A stretch of DNA of 64,000 bases from an uncultured Cellvibrio sp. Its GTDB lineage: Bacteria; Pseudomonadota; Gammaproteobacteria; Pseudomonadales; Cellvibrionaceae. The stretch spans positions 1-64,000 of the forward strand of contig CAMLML010000012.1 of the NCBI GenBank assembly GCA_946481095.1. The letters are read 5' to 3'. Under the pieces are notes generated by a model, which was not told the DNA's origin, did not search any database, and saw only the letters and a list, made by a program, of their open reading frames with translations. Position 1 is the first letter of the stretch. Every line of letters starts with the position of its first letter. Below, in pieces: positions 56,018-64,000 of the stretch. The position numbers and the translations under genes are program-made.

Positions 56018-56311
56018 CTATGCCGATGCTTGACGCTGCATCGCAGTTGATTTTCCTTCAGCTTCCAGAACCAATTGGGTTTTGATGTCTTGTGACAGAT
56101 CGTTCCAATGAACATTCATTAACGCCCCTTGCAAAGCGTAAAGCATGACTTTGGAAACATTGATATCACGGGATCGGATGCGGAGATAAGCTTCTACCGC
56201 GCCAACCCTTTGTAAATCCGAGAAAGTATTGATACCAATCGCGTGTAGAATGTTAACTGAAGCCATTCCTAAATTTTTAAGTTGCAACAACTCATGATTG
56301 CTAGTCGGCAT
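56018..56311 (-). CDS. TfoX C-terminal-domain protein
   Basis: A 97-residue protein. The start is ATG 56311 after GGAG; an upstream TTG (56326) is less likely. The pattern LLQLKNLGMASVNILHAIGINTFSDLQRVGAVEAYL and then MLYALQGALMNVHWNDLS matches the TfoX C-terminal helix-hairpin-helix-like domain, lacking the N-terminal half of TfoX. Full TfoX/Sxy proteins activate competence genes with CRP. It lies close to a cNMP-binding protein gene, but no link is proven. Confidence 0.88.
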   Translation of the reverse strand: MPTSNHELLQLKNLGMASVNILHAIGINTFSDLQRVGAVEAYLRIRSRDINVSKVMLYALQGALMNVHWNDLSQDIKTQLVLEAEGKSTAMQRQASA

Positions 56312-56526
56312 GACAAAAAGCTCCAACAGTTTGTTATCGTTATTAACGGTTGTGTTTGAAATATTCCGTTTACAGCATAGCTCATATTACAGACTTGAAT
56401 TTTTGGTGCAATTGGTTTCTCGACTTGCCCCCTGTTTTTTGTTCTGATGAATACCCAACGTAACAATTTTTGTCGTCAACGAATACGCAATGTAACACTG
56501 GCGCATGAATCTTTAGTGGAAATGCG

Positions 56527-57207
56527 ATGAATAAACAGCTATTACTCGGGCTGGATGATGGTGCAGTTATCTATGCAGATTATTTTAAATCTTTATTGCA
56601 TCCTGACGTGATCCTGCCTTTACAGGATTTATCCATAGATGCCACCAAGGCAGGTTTTGTATTGACTATCGCCAGCAGTTATCGAAATTTTGCGCGGCAA
56701 TTGTCTATCTGGAATCAAAAAGCACTGGGCACCAGGCCTGTGCTCGATTCGTCGGGTAATGTAATCGATATGCAATTTTTATCAGATGCTGAAAAAATGT
56801 GGGCTATTTTACGCTGGTCTGCATTACCGGGTGCGTCGCGGCATCATTGGGGAACTGATATTGATGTGTACGATCGTTCAAAAATTGATGAGACCTATCG
56901 AGTAAAATTGACGGTTGATGAAACGGAATTATCGGGCCCTTTTGCGGAATTTCATTTGTGGTTGACTGACAAATTGATGGAGCCGGATTGTCCTTTTTTC
57001 AGGCCCTACGCAATTGATAAAGGAGGTGTCGCACCAGAGCCGTGGCATTTAAGTTACGCGCCACTGGCCAACCGCTATTCTGCTTTGCTTTCTGTGGAAA
57101 TGTTACGTGAGCAGATAATTCAGGAGGATCTCTTATTGAAAGAGGCTGTATTGCAAAATCTTGATGAGATATTCGAACGCTTTGTCAAAACAGATTGGAA
57201 AAAATAA
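56527..57207 (+). CDS. D-alanyl-D-alanine carboxypeptidase, VanY-type (M15B)
   Basis: A 226-residue peptidase. The zinc-binding motif is SRHHWGTDIDV (H and D) with the third ligand in APEPWHLSY; the glutamate before WH is the general base. SSYRNFARQLSIWNQKA is the conserved entry. M15B enzymes trim peptidoglycan peptides. No signal peptide is visible, which is unusual for a periplasmic enzyme, so a start upstream or a cytoplasmic role remain open. It lies 13 bp before the MFS gene. Confidence 0.85.
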   Translation: MNKQLLLGLDDGAVIYADYFKSLLHPDVILPLQDLSIDATKAGFVLTIASSYRNFARQLSIWNQKALGTRPVLDSSGNVIDMQFLSDAEKMWAILRWSALPGASRHHWGTDIDVYDRSKIDETYRVKLTVDETELSGPFAEFHLWLTDKLMEPDCPFFRPYAIDKGGVAPEPWHLSYAPLANRYSALLSVEMLREQIIQEDLLLKEAVLQNLDEIFERFVKTDWKK

Positions 57208-57220
57208 CACCGGATTTTTT

Positions 57221-58570
57221 ATGCATCTACCTGTTTCCAAAACCGCAATCAGATCCTGGATGTTGTTTGATTGGGCCGCACAGCCTTTTTTTACGGTGGT
57301 CATCACTTTTATTTTCGGACCCTATTTTGCCACTCGTATGATCGATGATCCGGTTGCAGGGCAAGCGGCCTGGAGTCAGGCAATTGCTATTGCGGGATTT
57401 ATTATTGCAATACTGTCACCGGTATTGGGTTCAATTGCGGATGTCACCGGCAGTCGTAAAAAATGGATTGCCGTATTTGCATTGATAAAAATTGCGGCGT
57501 TATCAAGCCTTTGGTTCGCAGCGCCGGGTAGTCATCTTTTTTGGCCGATGTTAGCCGTAATTCTGGCAATGGTAGCCGCAGAATTCTCGATTGTATTTAA
57601 CGATGCCATGATGCCGCGTTTGATTCCGGCTGATGATATAGGTCGTATTTCCAATCTCGCCTGGGGTTTGGGTTATGCCGGTGGCTTGATTGTATTATTC
57701 AGCGTGCTGTTATTTTTTTCTGCTATGCCCACAACAGGCAAAACATTATTGGGTATTACTCCCTTATTTGGATTTGATTCTGCCCAAGGTGAAGACGCGC
57801 GTATGACCGCGCCTTATGCAGCACTTTGGTATGCGATTTTTATTTTGCCCATGTTGTTGTTTACGCCGGATTTTTCTTCCGGAAAATCTTTGTTGTTTGC
57901 TGTCAAGCAAGGGTTACATGATTTATTGCAAACCTGTAAGCATTTGTGGCAGCGTAAAAAACTCTTGCGATTTTTTATTGCACGCATGATTTACCAAGAC
58001 GGCGTGAATGGATTATTGGCATTGGGTGGTGTATTTGCCGCGGGGCTTTTTGGTTGGCAAACATTTGAAATAGGTGTTTATGGTATTTTGTTGTTAATAA
58101 CAGCGATTCTGGGTTGTTACCTGGCAAGCCGATTGGAAAAAACATCGGATTCATCTTTTGTTGTTAATCTGTCGCTCGGTTGTTTAACGCTGGCAACCAT
58201 CGGCATTATTTCGATTGCGCCAGACAATCTGTTTTTTGGTTTGATCAGTTTGTCGGTTGTCGATACGGGTGGTTTGTTTGCGACCACGGCAGAAAAAATT
58301 TATATCCTGTTTGGCTTGCTGGTTGGTTTGAGTTTTGGTCCGGTGCAAGCTTCATCACGCGCATTTTTAGCTGGATCAGTATCGGTAGAAGAAGCGGGTC
58401 GTTATTTTGGCTTTTATGCTTTGTCAGGTAGAGCCACTGCATTTTTAGCACCGGCAGCAGTCACATTTTGTACCAGTTATTTTGATTCCGCTCGTATAGG
58501 GATGATGGTATTGGTGGTGTTTTTGGTTGTAGGTTGGTGGTTGTTTTTTCAAATCAGGAAATCAGGTTAA
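57221..58570 (+). CDS. MFS permease, UMF1 (Atg22-like) family
   Basis: A 449-residue membrane protein with about twelve hydrophobic segments. The start is ATG 57221; an in-frame extension back to 57161 inside the upstream gene is unlikely. The entry AIRSWMLFDWAAQPFFTVVITFIFGPYFA is the hallmark of the UMF1 family, along with LGSIADVTGSRKKWIAVFAL. These bacterial proteins are related to yeast vacuolar amino-acid effluxer Atg22. The substrate is unknown. The HAD gene starts 2 bp after the stop, so they are one transcript. Confidence 0.88.
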   Translation: MHLPVSKTAIRSWMLFDWAAQPFFTVVITFIFGPYFATRMIDDPVAGQAAWSQAIAIAGFIIAILSPVLGSIADVTGSRKKWIAVFALIKIAALSSLWFAAPGSHLFWPMLAVILAMVAAEFSIVFNDAMMPRLIPADDIGRISNLAWGLGYAGGLIVLFSVLLFFSAMPTTGKTLLGITPLFGFDSAQGEDARMTAPYAALWYAIFILPMLLFTPDFSSGKSLLFAVKQGLHDLLQTCKHLWQRKKLLRFFIARMIYQDGVNGLLALGGVFAAGLFGWQTFEIGVYGILLLITAILGCYLASRLEKTSDSSFVVNLSLGCLTLATIGIISIAPDNLFFGLISLSVVDTGGLFATTAEKIYILFGLLVGLSFGPVQASSRAFLAGSVSVEEAGRYFGFYALSGRATAFLAPAAVTFCTSYFDSARIGMMVLVVFLVVGWWLFFQIRKSG

Positions 58571-58572
58571 GT

Positions 58573-59295
58573 ATGCTAGTTATTTTTGATTGCGATGGTG
58601 TGTTGGTGGACAGTGAAAATCTGGACTCTGAAGTGTTGGTGGAATGTTTTGCGGAAGAAGGTATTGTTATAACGGAACATGAAATTGACTTGCGATTTCG
58701 TGGAAAATCCGTTCCTGATTGTGTGCAATTATCCAAAGAAATTTTATGTGGATTGCCAGCTTGGAAAAGTAAATCATCCGAAAACCAGCAAGTTGATACG
58801 GAAGCTTTCTGGAGAAAAAAACAATTGCGGTGCCTGGAAGTTTATCAGCAAAAGCTGCAGCCGATTCCAGGTGTCGCGGATGTAATAGCGATGCTTAAAC
58901 AACAGCAGATTGCTGTTTGTGTCGCATCCAATGGCAAGCACGAAAAAATGGCCATCACATTGGCGAAAACCAATATGGCACAATATTTTGGTAAAAATGT
59001 TTTTAGTTTTGAGGAAGTCAAACAGGGAAAACCTGCGCCGGATTTATTTTTACATGCCGCAAAAACCATGGGAGTATCACCTGAAAATACACTGGTGATT
59101 GAAGATTCTTTATCCGGTATTCGCGCTGCTCTGGCAGCAGGGATGAAACCATTTGCCTATTGCGCACCACAAGTCAATGGCGACGATTATTATTTGCTGC
59201 CACAGATTAAAGAAATGAATGTGGAATGGTTTACTGATATGAAACAGTTGCCGGGGCTCCTCCCTTTGAAAAAGGGAGGCGGGGGAGGGATTTAA
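58573..59295 (+). CDS. HAD-family phosphatase with repeat-derived C-terminus
   Basis: A 240-residue HAD hydrolase of subfamily IA. The nucleophile motif is FDCDGVLVDSE, motif II VASNG, motif III KQGKPAPDLF and motif IV VIEDSLSGIRAA. It resembles YieH and beta-phosphoglucomutase-like phosphatases that act on sugar phosphates. The start is ATG 58573 next to the stop of the MFS gene. The last 13 residues (GLLPLKKGGGGGI) and the stop codon come from a palindromic repeat, so the native C-terminus was probably longer or different. Confidence 0.9.
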   Translation: MLVIFDCDGVLVDSENLDSEVLVECFAEEGIVITEHEIDLRFRGKSVPDCVQLSKEILCGLPAWKSKSSENQQVDTEAFWRKKQLRCLEVYQQKLQPIPGVADVIAMLKQQQIAVCVASNGKHEKMAITLAKTNMAQYFGKNVFSFEEVKQGKPAPDLFLHAAKTMGVSPENTLVIEDSLSGIRAALAAGMKPFAYCAPQVNGDDYYLLPQIKEMNVEWFTDMKQLPGLLPLKKGGGGGI

Positions 59296-59355
59296 AATGG
59301 TCAGTTGTATTGAATTTTAAATCCCCCTGGCCCCCCTTTTTCAAAGTGGGGAAGT
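59256..59355. repeat. Inverted-repeat element between the HAD and cysE genes
   Basis: Two arms of about 40 nt. The left arm runs CTCCCTTTGAAAAAGGGAGG then GGGGGAGGGATTTAAAAT, and the right is its near reverse complement (ATTTTAAATCCCCC, CCCCCCTTTTTCAAAG). They are separated by about 14 nt. The left arm itself contains a small hairpin. It overlaps the HAD 3' end and may terminate that transcript. It differs in sequence from the CCCTCTCCC elements, so it is a second family. Confidence 0.75.
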
Positions 59356-59398
59356 GTAATGAAGTTTCAAAAATTAAATTTCAAATTCAGGCGTAATC

Positions 59399-60172
59399 AT
59401 GACCAATAAAACTCTCTGGGAATTAATTCGAACAGAAGCACAGGAAGCCAGTAAAACTGAACCCATGCTGGCCAGTTTTTATCACGCGATTATTTTAAAT
59501 CATGCCAGTTTTTCAGCGGCAATCAGTTTTCATTTGGCGAATAAACTGGATAGCCAGGCATTGCCCGCTATGATGATTCGTGAGGTGCTTGAGCAAGCAA
59601 TGTCGGCTGATTCGCAAATTGAAGTTGCCATGCAAGCGGATATCATTGCACATCGCGAGCGCGATCCGGCATGCAAAAATCTGTGCATGCCTTTTTTATT
59701 TTTTAAGGGTTATCATGCTTTACAGTCCTGGCGAATCGCACACTGGTTGTGGCAACAAGGTCGTCGTTCGTTGGCATTATTTTTTCAAAATCAAATTTCG
59801 CAGGTATTTGATGTCGATATTCACCCCGGTGCGACTATTGGAAAAAGTATTATGATCGATCACGCCACCGGCGTAGTGATTGGCGAAACAGCTGTGATCG
59901 AAGATGAGGTTTCGATGTTGCATTCGGTGACTTTGGGCGGCAGTGGCTGCGCCAAGACCGACCGTCATCCCAAAATTCGTCGCGGGGTTTTGATTGGTGT
60001 TGGCGCTAAAATTTTAGGCTGTGTTGAAGTGGGAGTGGGAGCCAAAATTGGTGCAGGTAGTCTGGTACTGGAAAACGTTGCGCCAAAAACAACGGTTGCT
60101 GGCGTTCCGGCAAAAGTGATTGGCAAGCCCGATGTCGAACTTCCTGCACTGGATATGGATCATCACTTGTAA
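59399..60172 (+). CDS. cysE: Serine O-acetyltransferase
   Basis: A 257-residue acetyltransferase making O-acetylserine for cysteine synthesis. An N-terminal helical domain precedes left-handed beta-helix hexapeptide repeats: DIHPGATIGKSIMIDHATG, VVIGETAVIEDEVSMLHSVTLGG and GAKILGCVEVGVGAKIGAGS. Catalytic His and Asp are in DIHPGA and IDHATG. The length matches the long CysE form (E. coli 273), which is cysteine-inhibited through its C-terminus. Confidence 0.95.
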   Translation: MTNKTLWELIRTEAQEASKTEPMLASFYHAIILNHASFSAAISFHLANKLDSQALPAMMIREVLEQAMSADSQIEVAMQADIIAHRERDPACKNLCMPFLFFKGYHALQSWRIAHWLWQQGRRSLALFFQNQISQVFDVDIHPGATIGKSIMIDHATGVVIGETAVIEDEVSMLHSVTLGGSGCAKTDRHPKIRRGVLIGVGAKILGCVEVGVGAKIGAGSLVLENVAPKTTVAGVPAKVIGKPDVELPALDMDHHL

Positions 60173-60182
60173 TCGAATGTGT

Positions 60183-60407
60183 TTATGCAAATTTTGCAGG
60201 TGTGTCGTCAATATCACCATCGCGAAGCCAGCCCAATACGGCCTGACGACTTTTCAGCATGCCCTGATAATGTTCTATCAACATCTGATTCGGACGAGGT
60301 TGTTTTATCATCAAATCAATTTTGTGATTGAGGAAAGCAATGTCTTCCACCACTTTTTCACGCATCGCATCAGCATCATCCAGAGGATGTTTCAGTTCAG
60401 TACTCAT
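60183..60407 (-). CDS. Conserved-looking small helical protein
   Basis: A 74-residue protein. ATG 60407 follows a perfect AAGGAGG, which makes translation likely. The sequence is charged and helical (ADAMREKVVEDIAFLNHKIDLMIKQ, then HYQGMLKSRQAVLGWLRDG) without membrane segment or known motif. It is convergent with cysE (10 bp between stops). No function can be assigned. The 247 bp upstream hold no recognised feature beyond its own promoter and that of the next gene. Confidence 0.7.
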   Translation of the reverse strand: MSTELKHPLDDADAMREKVVEDIAFLNHKIDLMIKQPRPNQMLIEHYQGMLKSRQAVLGWLRDGDIDDTPAKFA

Positions 60408-60654
60408 CTTGACCTCCTTACCACGCAAGTAAACAAAGTATGATTCAAACTGTCACATTTTCCACTTGGAATAAAGATTGTTTTGTTACAAAACTCACTG
60501 ACTCTTATTCAGTCCTCTTGTGATAAGCTTGATTTTGAAAGTTTTTTCAGGAACAGAGTCAATTGATTGGCGTCTTATTACCGGATGAGGGCAGATAAAC
60601 GCGCGCATCATGTGAGCTACAATGATTCCGATAAATTACGGTGGAAAAAATACT

Positions 60655-61452
60655 ATGTCTGATGACGAGATGAAAACATTTGAAATCCTGTTTAGAGGGG
60701 ATATTCAATTTGGGCAGAATCTTCATGACGTAAAACTCAAACTGCAACAACTCTTTAAAATTGATTCAGCAAAAGTGGATGCGCTGTTTTCCGGTAAGCC
60801 GGTTGTACTCAAACGGGGTCTTGATAGATCCAGCGCAGAAAAATATCAGGATGTACTCACGAAGGCCGGTGCATTGGTTGAATTGGTTTCAGCTGGTACG
60901 GAACAATCAAAACCTGTTCAACCAAAAGCCATGGCCGCACCAACAAACGCAGCTGCATCCACATCTTCTACAACAAATCCAGCGGCAAATGTATCTTCAC
61001 CTTCTACACAAAATCAGTGGACTTTGGCGCCTGTTGGCAGTTTGATGATGCCCGCTTCTTCCCGCTTGGCGCCTGTCAATCGTCAATTTAATTTAAGTGT
61101 TTATTCTTTGCGTCCTGTCGGTGGAAATTTGGTGGACTTGAGCGAATCCAAACAAATAGAACCGGAGCCTTTAATTATTCCGGATTATAAAGTGGCAGAC
61201 GCAGGAACCAACTTAATTGATTCCAGTGAAAGAATAGAGCTGCCAATTCTGGAGATAGATGTTGGGGATTGGGGATTATCTGAACCTGGTGCGCCACTGT
61301 TAATGGATAGTGAAAAAGCACCCGAAATAAGTGCGCCAGTATTAACGAGCAATTTTTCACTTGCTCCTGTTGGCAGTTTACTTGAACAAATCAAACCGCA
61401 AGTGGAGATTAAAATTCCGGATACCAGTGGTTTGAAAATTATTGAGAATTAA
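60655..61452 (+). CDS. Uncharacterised protein with a repeated L-x-P-V-G-type motif
   Basis: A 265-residue protein. The start is ATG 60655 after GGTGGA. Residues 1-80 form a small alpha/beta domain (TFEILFRGDIQFGQN, VDALFSGKPVVLKRGLD, EKYQDVLTKAGALVEL) seen in uncharacterised proteobacterial proteins. A Thr/Ser/Ala-rich linker follows. The last 150 residues hold about five degenerate copies of a short unit: LAPVGSLMMP, LRPVGGNLVDLSE, ADAGTNLIDSSE, SEPGAPLLMDSE, LAPVGSLLEQ. No signal peptide. It lies 2 bp before asmA-like and is probably coupled with it. Confidence 0.65.
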   Translation: MSDDEMKTFEILFRGDIQFGQNLHDVKLKLQQLFKIDSAKVDALFSGKPVVLKRGLDRSSAEKYQDVLTKAGALVELVSAGTEQSKPVQPKAMAAPTNAAASTSSTTNPAANVSSPSTQNQWTLAPVGSLMMPASSRLAPVNRQFNLSVYSLRPVGGNLVDLSESKQIEPEPLIIPDYKVADAGTNLIDSSERIELPILEIDVGDWGLSEPGAPLLMDSEKAPEISAPVLTSNFSLAPVGSLLEQIKPQVEIKIPDTSGLKIIEN

Positions 61453-61454
61453 TC

Positions 61455-63692
61455 ATGATCAAAACAGTGTTGAAAATTATCGGCGCGTTGGTGTTATTGC
61501 TTGTTGTGATAGTCGTTGGTTTTATTACCCTGGTAGATCCAAACCAATTTAAACCTTCGATTGAATCCTTGGCTAAAAAACAGGGTATTGCTTTAAGTGT
61601 TGAAGGTGATCTGTCCTGGAAATTATGGCCAAGCATTGGCCTGGGTGCAGAGGGCGTCAAATTAGGCTCATTGGTTGAGTCAGAAAAAAGATTGGCCGAA
61701 ATTGAACGGATGAGTTTGTTATTGGCATTAAGCCCTTTATTTTCCGGTAATTTTCAAGCAGATCATCTGGTATTGTCAGGTGTCAATTTGCATTTGGTTG
61801 TTGATAATCAGGGTAAAAGTAATTGGTCATTTTTGACAGATAACAAAAAACCGGAAGCAGAAGCACCGCCTTCCAGCGAATCTACGCTGAACATGAATAT
61901 CGAAAAAATCAGTATTGAGAAAAGTCGAATCGCGTATCTGGATGAACAGGCAAAACAATCGATTGAATTAAGTGATTTCAATTTACATTTGCAAGATGTG
62001 AACACTCAGGAGACCGCATTTCCTGTTTCTGTCACAACCAATATTGCCGTGAAATCCGGTAGCGATCCTGAGATTCGTTTGTCATTTGATCTCGGTAATC
62101 AAATTAAAATGGATAAACAATTCAAATCCTTGCAGTTGTCAGAAGGAAAACTACAGCTGGATTTGCTGGGCAAAAAAGATGTGTCCATTCCATTGACGTA
62201 TGATGTTCTTGTGAGTGATTTGCAAAATAACATGTCCTATAAAGGCAACTTCAAACTGGAGTCTATTTCGTTGCGGGAGTTGTTGGCATATTTTGACGTG
62301 CAGTTAGACACAGCAAATAAAAATGCAGTTTCCAGCCTGGCATTGAGTTCGCTTTTTGAAGGTAACGATAAAAAAATGTCATTAAATGACATTCAATTAG
62401 TGTTGGATGACAATCAATTTACCGGTTCCGTCGCTGTTACCGATTTCTCAACGTCTGCTATTAAACTCAATTTGCAAGGTGATAAATTCAATCTGGATGA
62501 TTATTTGCCACCAGTGACAGAGGAAGAGACGGTTGAGTCTGAGCCGGCATCCGATACAGATTTGCCTTTGGATGCGTTGCGCAGTTTGAATTTGAATGCC
62601 AACATTCAATTAAAAGAATTGATTGTTAAAAAACTTAAGCTGACGGAACTGAATTGGAAACTGCTCGCTAAAAATGGCATGTTGGAACAGCAGCTGAATG
62701 GCCAGACTTATTCTGGAAAAGTGCTGTTTAAAAATCAGTTGGATGCTCGAAGTGAAAAAGCCAATCTGACCTTTGATGCAGCATTGGAATCGGTGCAGGT
62801 GAATGCGTTATTGGGCGATTTGTTTGCGCATGACAAAGAAAAATTTGACCTTCAGGGAGCTATTAATTTACGCGCCTTGGGCAGTGCCAATGGTGCAACC
62901 GTTAATCAATTAATCAAAAATTTGCAAAGTAATGCCACTTTTTCCGGTGCTGAATTGCGTATTACGCCTATTAACTTACAAAAACAGTTTTGTAAGTTGG
63001 TCAATTTAGTGAATAAAAATCCTGATTCAGAACAGGTATGGCAGGATCTTACGCAACTGACAGAAGTTTCAGGCAGCATTAAATTGCGTGATGAAAAAAT
63101 CGTTATTGATAGTTTTAAAGCGGGTGTTGAAAATTTGTTGCTAAGTTCAAGTGGTTCAATTGATTTGGCAAATGATAAATACAATTTATTATTACCCTTT
63201 TCTTTTTTAAAGAGCGCAACTACCGAAGCTGAAGTCAGCACTGGCCCGCAGGGTTGTGTGATGGGTGATAATTATTGGGTCGAACGTGGTATGAACCTGT
63301 TGCGCTGCAAAGGAAAATTATCCGGGATGGAACCTTTGAAAGATTGCGGGCCTGATAAAGATTTGTTGTTGGACATTACCAAAGACTACGCTGAATATAA
63401 AATCAAGAAAAAGCACGGTGCTAAAATTGAAGAGAAAAAACAGGAAGTGAAAGCCAAAGTAGAAGACAAAAAACAAAAACTGTTTGATAAGTTACAGAAG
63501 AAACTCGGTGGCTCAACAGATGAAAGCTCAACAAAAGAAACACCAGTGCAAGCAAGTTCTACATCAACGAGTGGAGCAGAGAACGCAGCGCAAGAGAATG
63601 CAGTGCAAGAAAACACAACACAAGATGCCGTGATTGATTCAACTCAATCCAGTGCATCAGGTGAAGCAAGCACTCCAGCAGTAGCACAGTAA
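61455..63692 (+). CDS. AsmA-family inner-membrane-anchored periplasmic protein
   Basis: A 745-residue protein with an N-terminal membrane anchor (residues about 5-28) and then the AsmA entry DPNQFKPSIESLAKKQGIALSVEGDLSWKLWPSIGL. The long middle is beta-rich, as in AsmA/TamB-type lipid-transport bridges. The domain ends around residue 630 with CKGKLSG and a cysteine-containing block. The tail is a Lys/Glu coiled region (KKQEVKAKVEDKKQKLFDKL) and a low-complexity Ser/Thr/Ala/Gln end. AsmA proteins influence outer-membrane lipid and LPS composition. It is tightly linked to the preceding gene. Confidence 0.9.
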   Translation: MIKTVLKIIGALVLLLVVIVVGFITLVDPNQFKPSIESLAKKQGIALSVEGDLSWKLWPSIGLGAEGVKLGSLVESEKRLAEIERMSLLLALSPLFSGNFQADHLVLSGVNLHLVVDNQGKSNWSFLTDNKKPEAEAPPSSESTLNMNIEKISIEKSRIAYLDEQAKQSIELSDFNLHLQDVNTQETAFPVSVTTNIAVKSGSDPEIRLSFDLGNQIKMDKQFKSLQLSEGKLQLDLLGKKDVSIPLTYDVLVSDLQNNMSYKGNFKLESISLRELLAYFDVQLDTANKNAVSSLALSSLFEGNDKKMSLNDIQLVLDDNQFTGSVAVTDFSTSAIKLNLQGDKFNLDDYLPPVTEEETVESEPASDTDLPLDALRSLNLNANIQLKELIVKKLKLTELNWKLLAKNGMLEQQLNGQTYSGKVLFKNQLDARSEKANLTFDAALESVQVNALLGDLFAHDKEKFDLQGAINLRALGSANGATVNQLIKNLQSNATFSGAELRITPINLQKQFCKLVNLVNKNPDSEQVWQDLTQLTEVSGSIKLRDEKIVIDSFKAGVENLLLSSSGSIDLANDKYNLLLPFSFLKSATTEAEVSTGPQGCVMGDNYWVERGMNLLRCKGKLSGMEPLKDCGPDKDLLLDITKDYAEYKIKKKHGAKIEEKKQEVKAKVEDKKQKLFDKLQKKLGGSTDESSTKETPVQASSTSTSGAENAAQENAVQENTTQDAVIDSTQSSASGEASTPAVAQ

Positions 63693-63707
63693 TTCAATTC
63701 ATAAACC

Positions 63708-63738
63708 ACTCCCGCCATTTAATACGAATGACGGGAGT
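63708..63738. terminator. Hairpin between asmA and mutY
   Basis: Stem ACTCCCG-c-CATT / AATG-a-CGGGAGT (11 pairs, one mismatch) with a 7-nt loop. A T tract is missing, so it may be a weak terminator or an mRNA-stabilising stem before mutY, 17 bp upstream of its start. Confidence 0.4.
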
Positions 63739-63755
63739 CAGATAAAAATATCTCT

Positions 63756-64000
63756 ATGAGTCACGCTTTTTCAAAATCTGTTTTAACCTGGTTTGATCGT
63801 CATGGACGAAAACATTTGCCTTGGCAACACAATATCAATCCTTATCGTGTATGGTTATCAGAAATCATGTTGCAGCAAACACAAGTGGCAACAGTCATTC
63901 CTTATTTCGAACGCTTTGTTGAAAAATATCCGGATGTGAAATCACTGGCTGCGGCACCTGTCGATAAAGTACTGCATTTGTGGACGGGATTGGGTTATTA
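63756..64000 (+). CDS. mutY: Adenine DNA glycosylase, N-terminal part (cut by the right edge)
   Basis: ATG 63756 opens a frame that is open to the window end (81 codons). It reads [19 protein letters not shown], then [27 protein letters not shown], the unmistakable start of MutY, which removes adenine mispaired with 8-oxoguanine. The catalytic Glu in [10 protein letters not shown] is present. The iron-sulfur C-terminus lies outside. The asmA-mutY order is common in gammaproteobacteria. Confidence 0.95.
   Translation, partial: MSHAFSKSVLTWFDRHGRKHLPWQHNINPYRVWLSEIMLQQTQVATVIPYFERFVEKYPDVKSLAAAPVDKVLHLWTGLGY

Overview
The window looks like chromosomal DNA of a plant-polysaccharide-degrading gammaproteobacterium, most likely of the Cellvibrionaceae (Cellvibrio-like). 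The grounds are a pectin-use cluster (family 10 pectate lyase, CE12-type rhamnogalacturonan acetylesterase, uronate isomerase, hexuronate transporter), gammaproteobacterial core genes (glnE, holA-lptE-leuS, waaF/msbA/hldE, argA/argE, ilvD/ilvE), many lipoproteins and modest GC. This placement is inference from gene content; no marker RNA gene is present. No tRNA, rRNA, CRISPR array, insertion-sequence transposase or prophage was seen.

Layout. 1-10 kb: pectin/hexuronate locus (esterase lipoprotein, CE12 esterase, PL10 lyase, exuT, uxaC), bracketed by two paralogous periplasmic solute-binding proteins, then a divergent TrpD-like protein. 10-19 kb: small lipoproteins and hypothetical proteins, ilvD, a vapBC toxin-antitoxin pair, VOC and GNAT proteins, argA, a Gfo/Idh/MocA oxidoreductase. 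19-24 kb: a discoidin-like lipoprotein, a three-gene HlyD/ABC exporter, argE. 24-28 kb: a coupled pair encoding an outer-membrane barrel and a multidomain surface lipoprotein, then a cold-shock protein. 28-35 kb: an orphan YefM-type antitoxin, a Pit phosphate transporter with its DUF47 partner, a stand-alone PilB/GspE-type ATPase with a TPR lipoprotein, a TSUP permease. 34.6-45 kb: leuS-lptE-holA on the minus strand, then a transglutaminase-like/TPR lipoprotein, an esterase, glnE and ilvE on the plus strand. 45-53 kb: LPS core operon waaF, a waaG-waaP fusion, an O-antigen ligase-like protein, msbA and hldE. 53-64 kb: yqhD-like alcohol dehydrogenase, Rieske protein, HtrA protease, cyclic-nucleotide-binding and TfoX-C proteins, a VanY-like peptidase, UMF1-type MFS, HAD phosphatase, cysE, two uncharacterised proteins, an AsmA protein and the 5' end of mutY.

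The most unusual layer is a set of GC-rich palindromic repeats of the CCCTCTCCC/GGGAGAGGG kind and relatives. Two copies (about 36.2 and 45.1 kb) share a MITE-like design: near-identical palindromic ends around an unrelated AT-rich core. Another copy is a perfect palindrome after hldE. A related 71-bp palindrome lies in frame inside leuS and adds about 24 residues to the editing domain of leucyl-tRNA synthetase. A third type supplies the C-terminus and stop codon of the HAD phosphatase, and one MITE end probably supplies the ribosome-binding site of waaF. Repeats here appear to have been recruited as coding sequence, translation signal and terminator. Other points of interest are the WaaG-WaaP fusion, a 14-bp perfect inverted repeat that covers the argE start codon, and the coupled barrel/lipoprotein pair.
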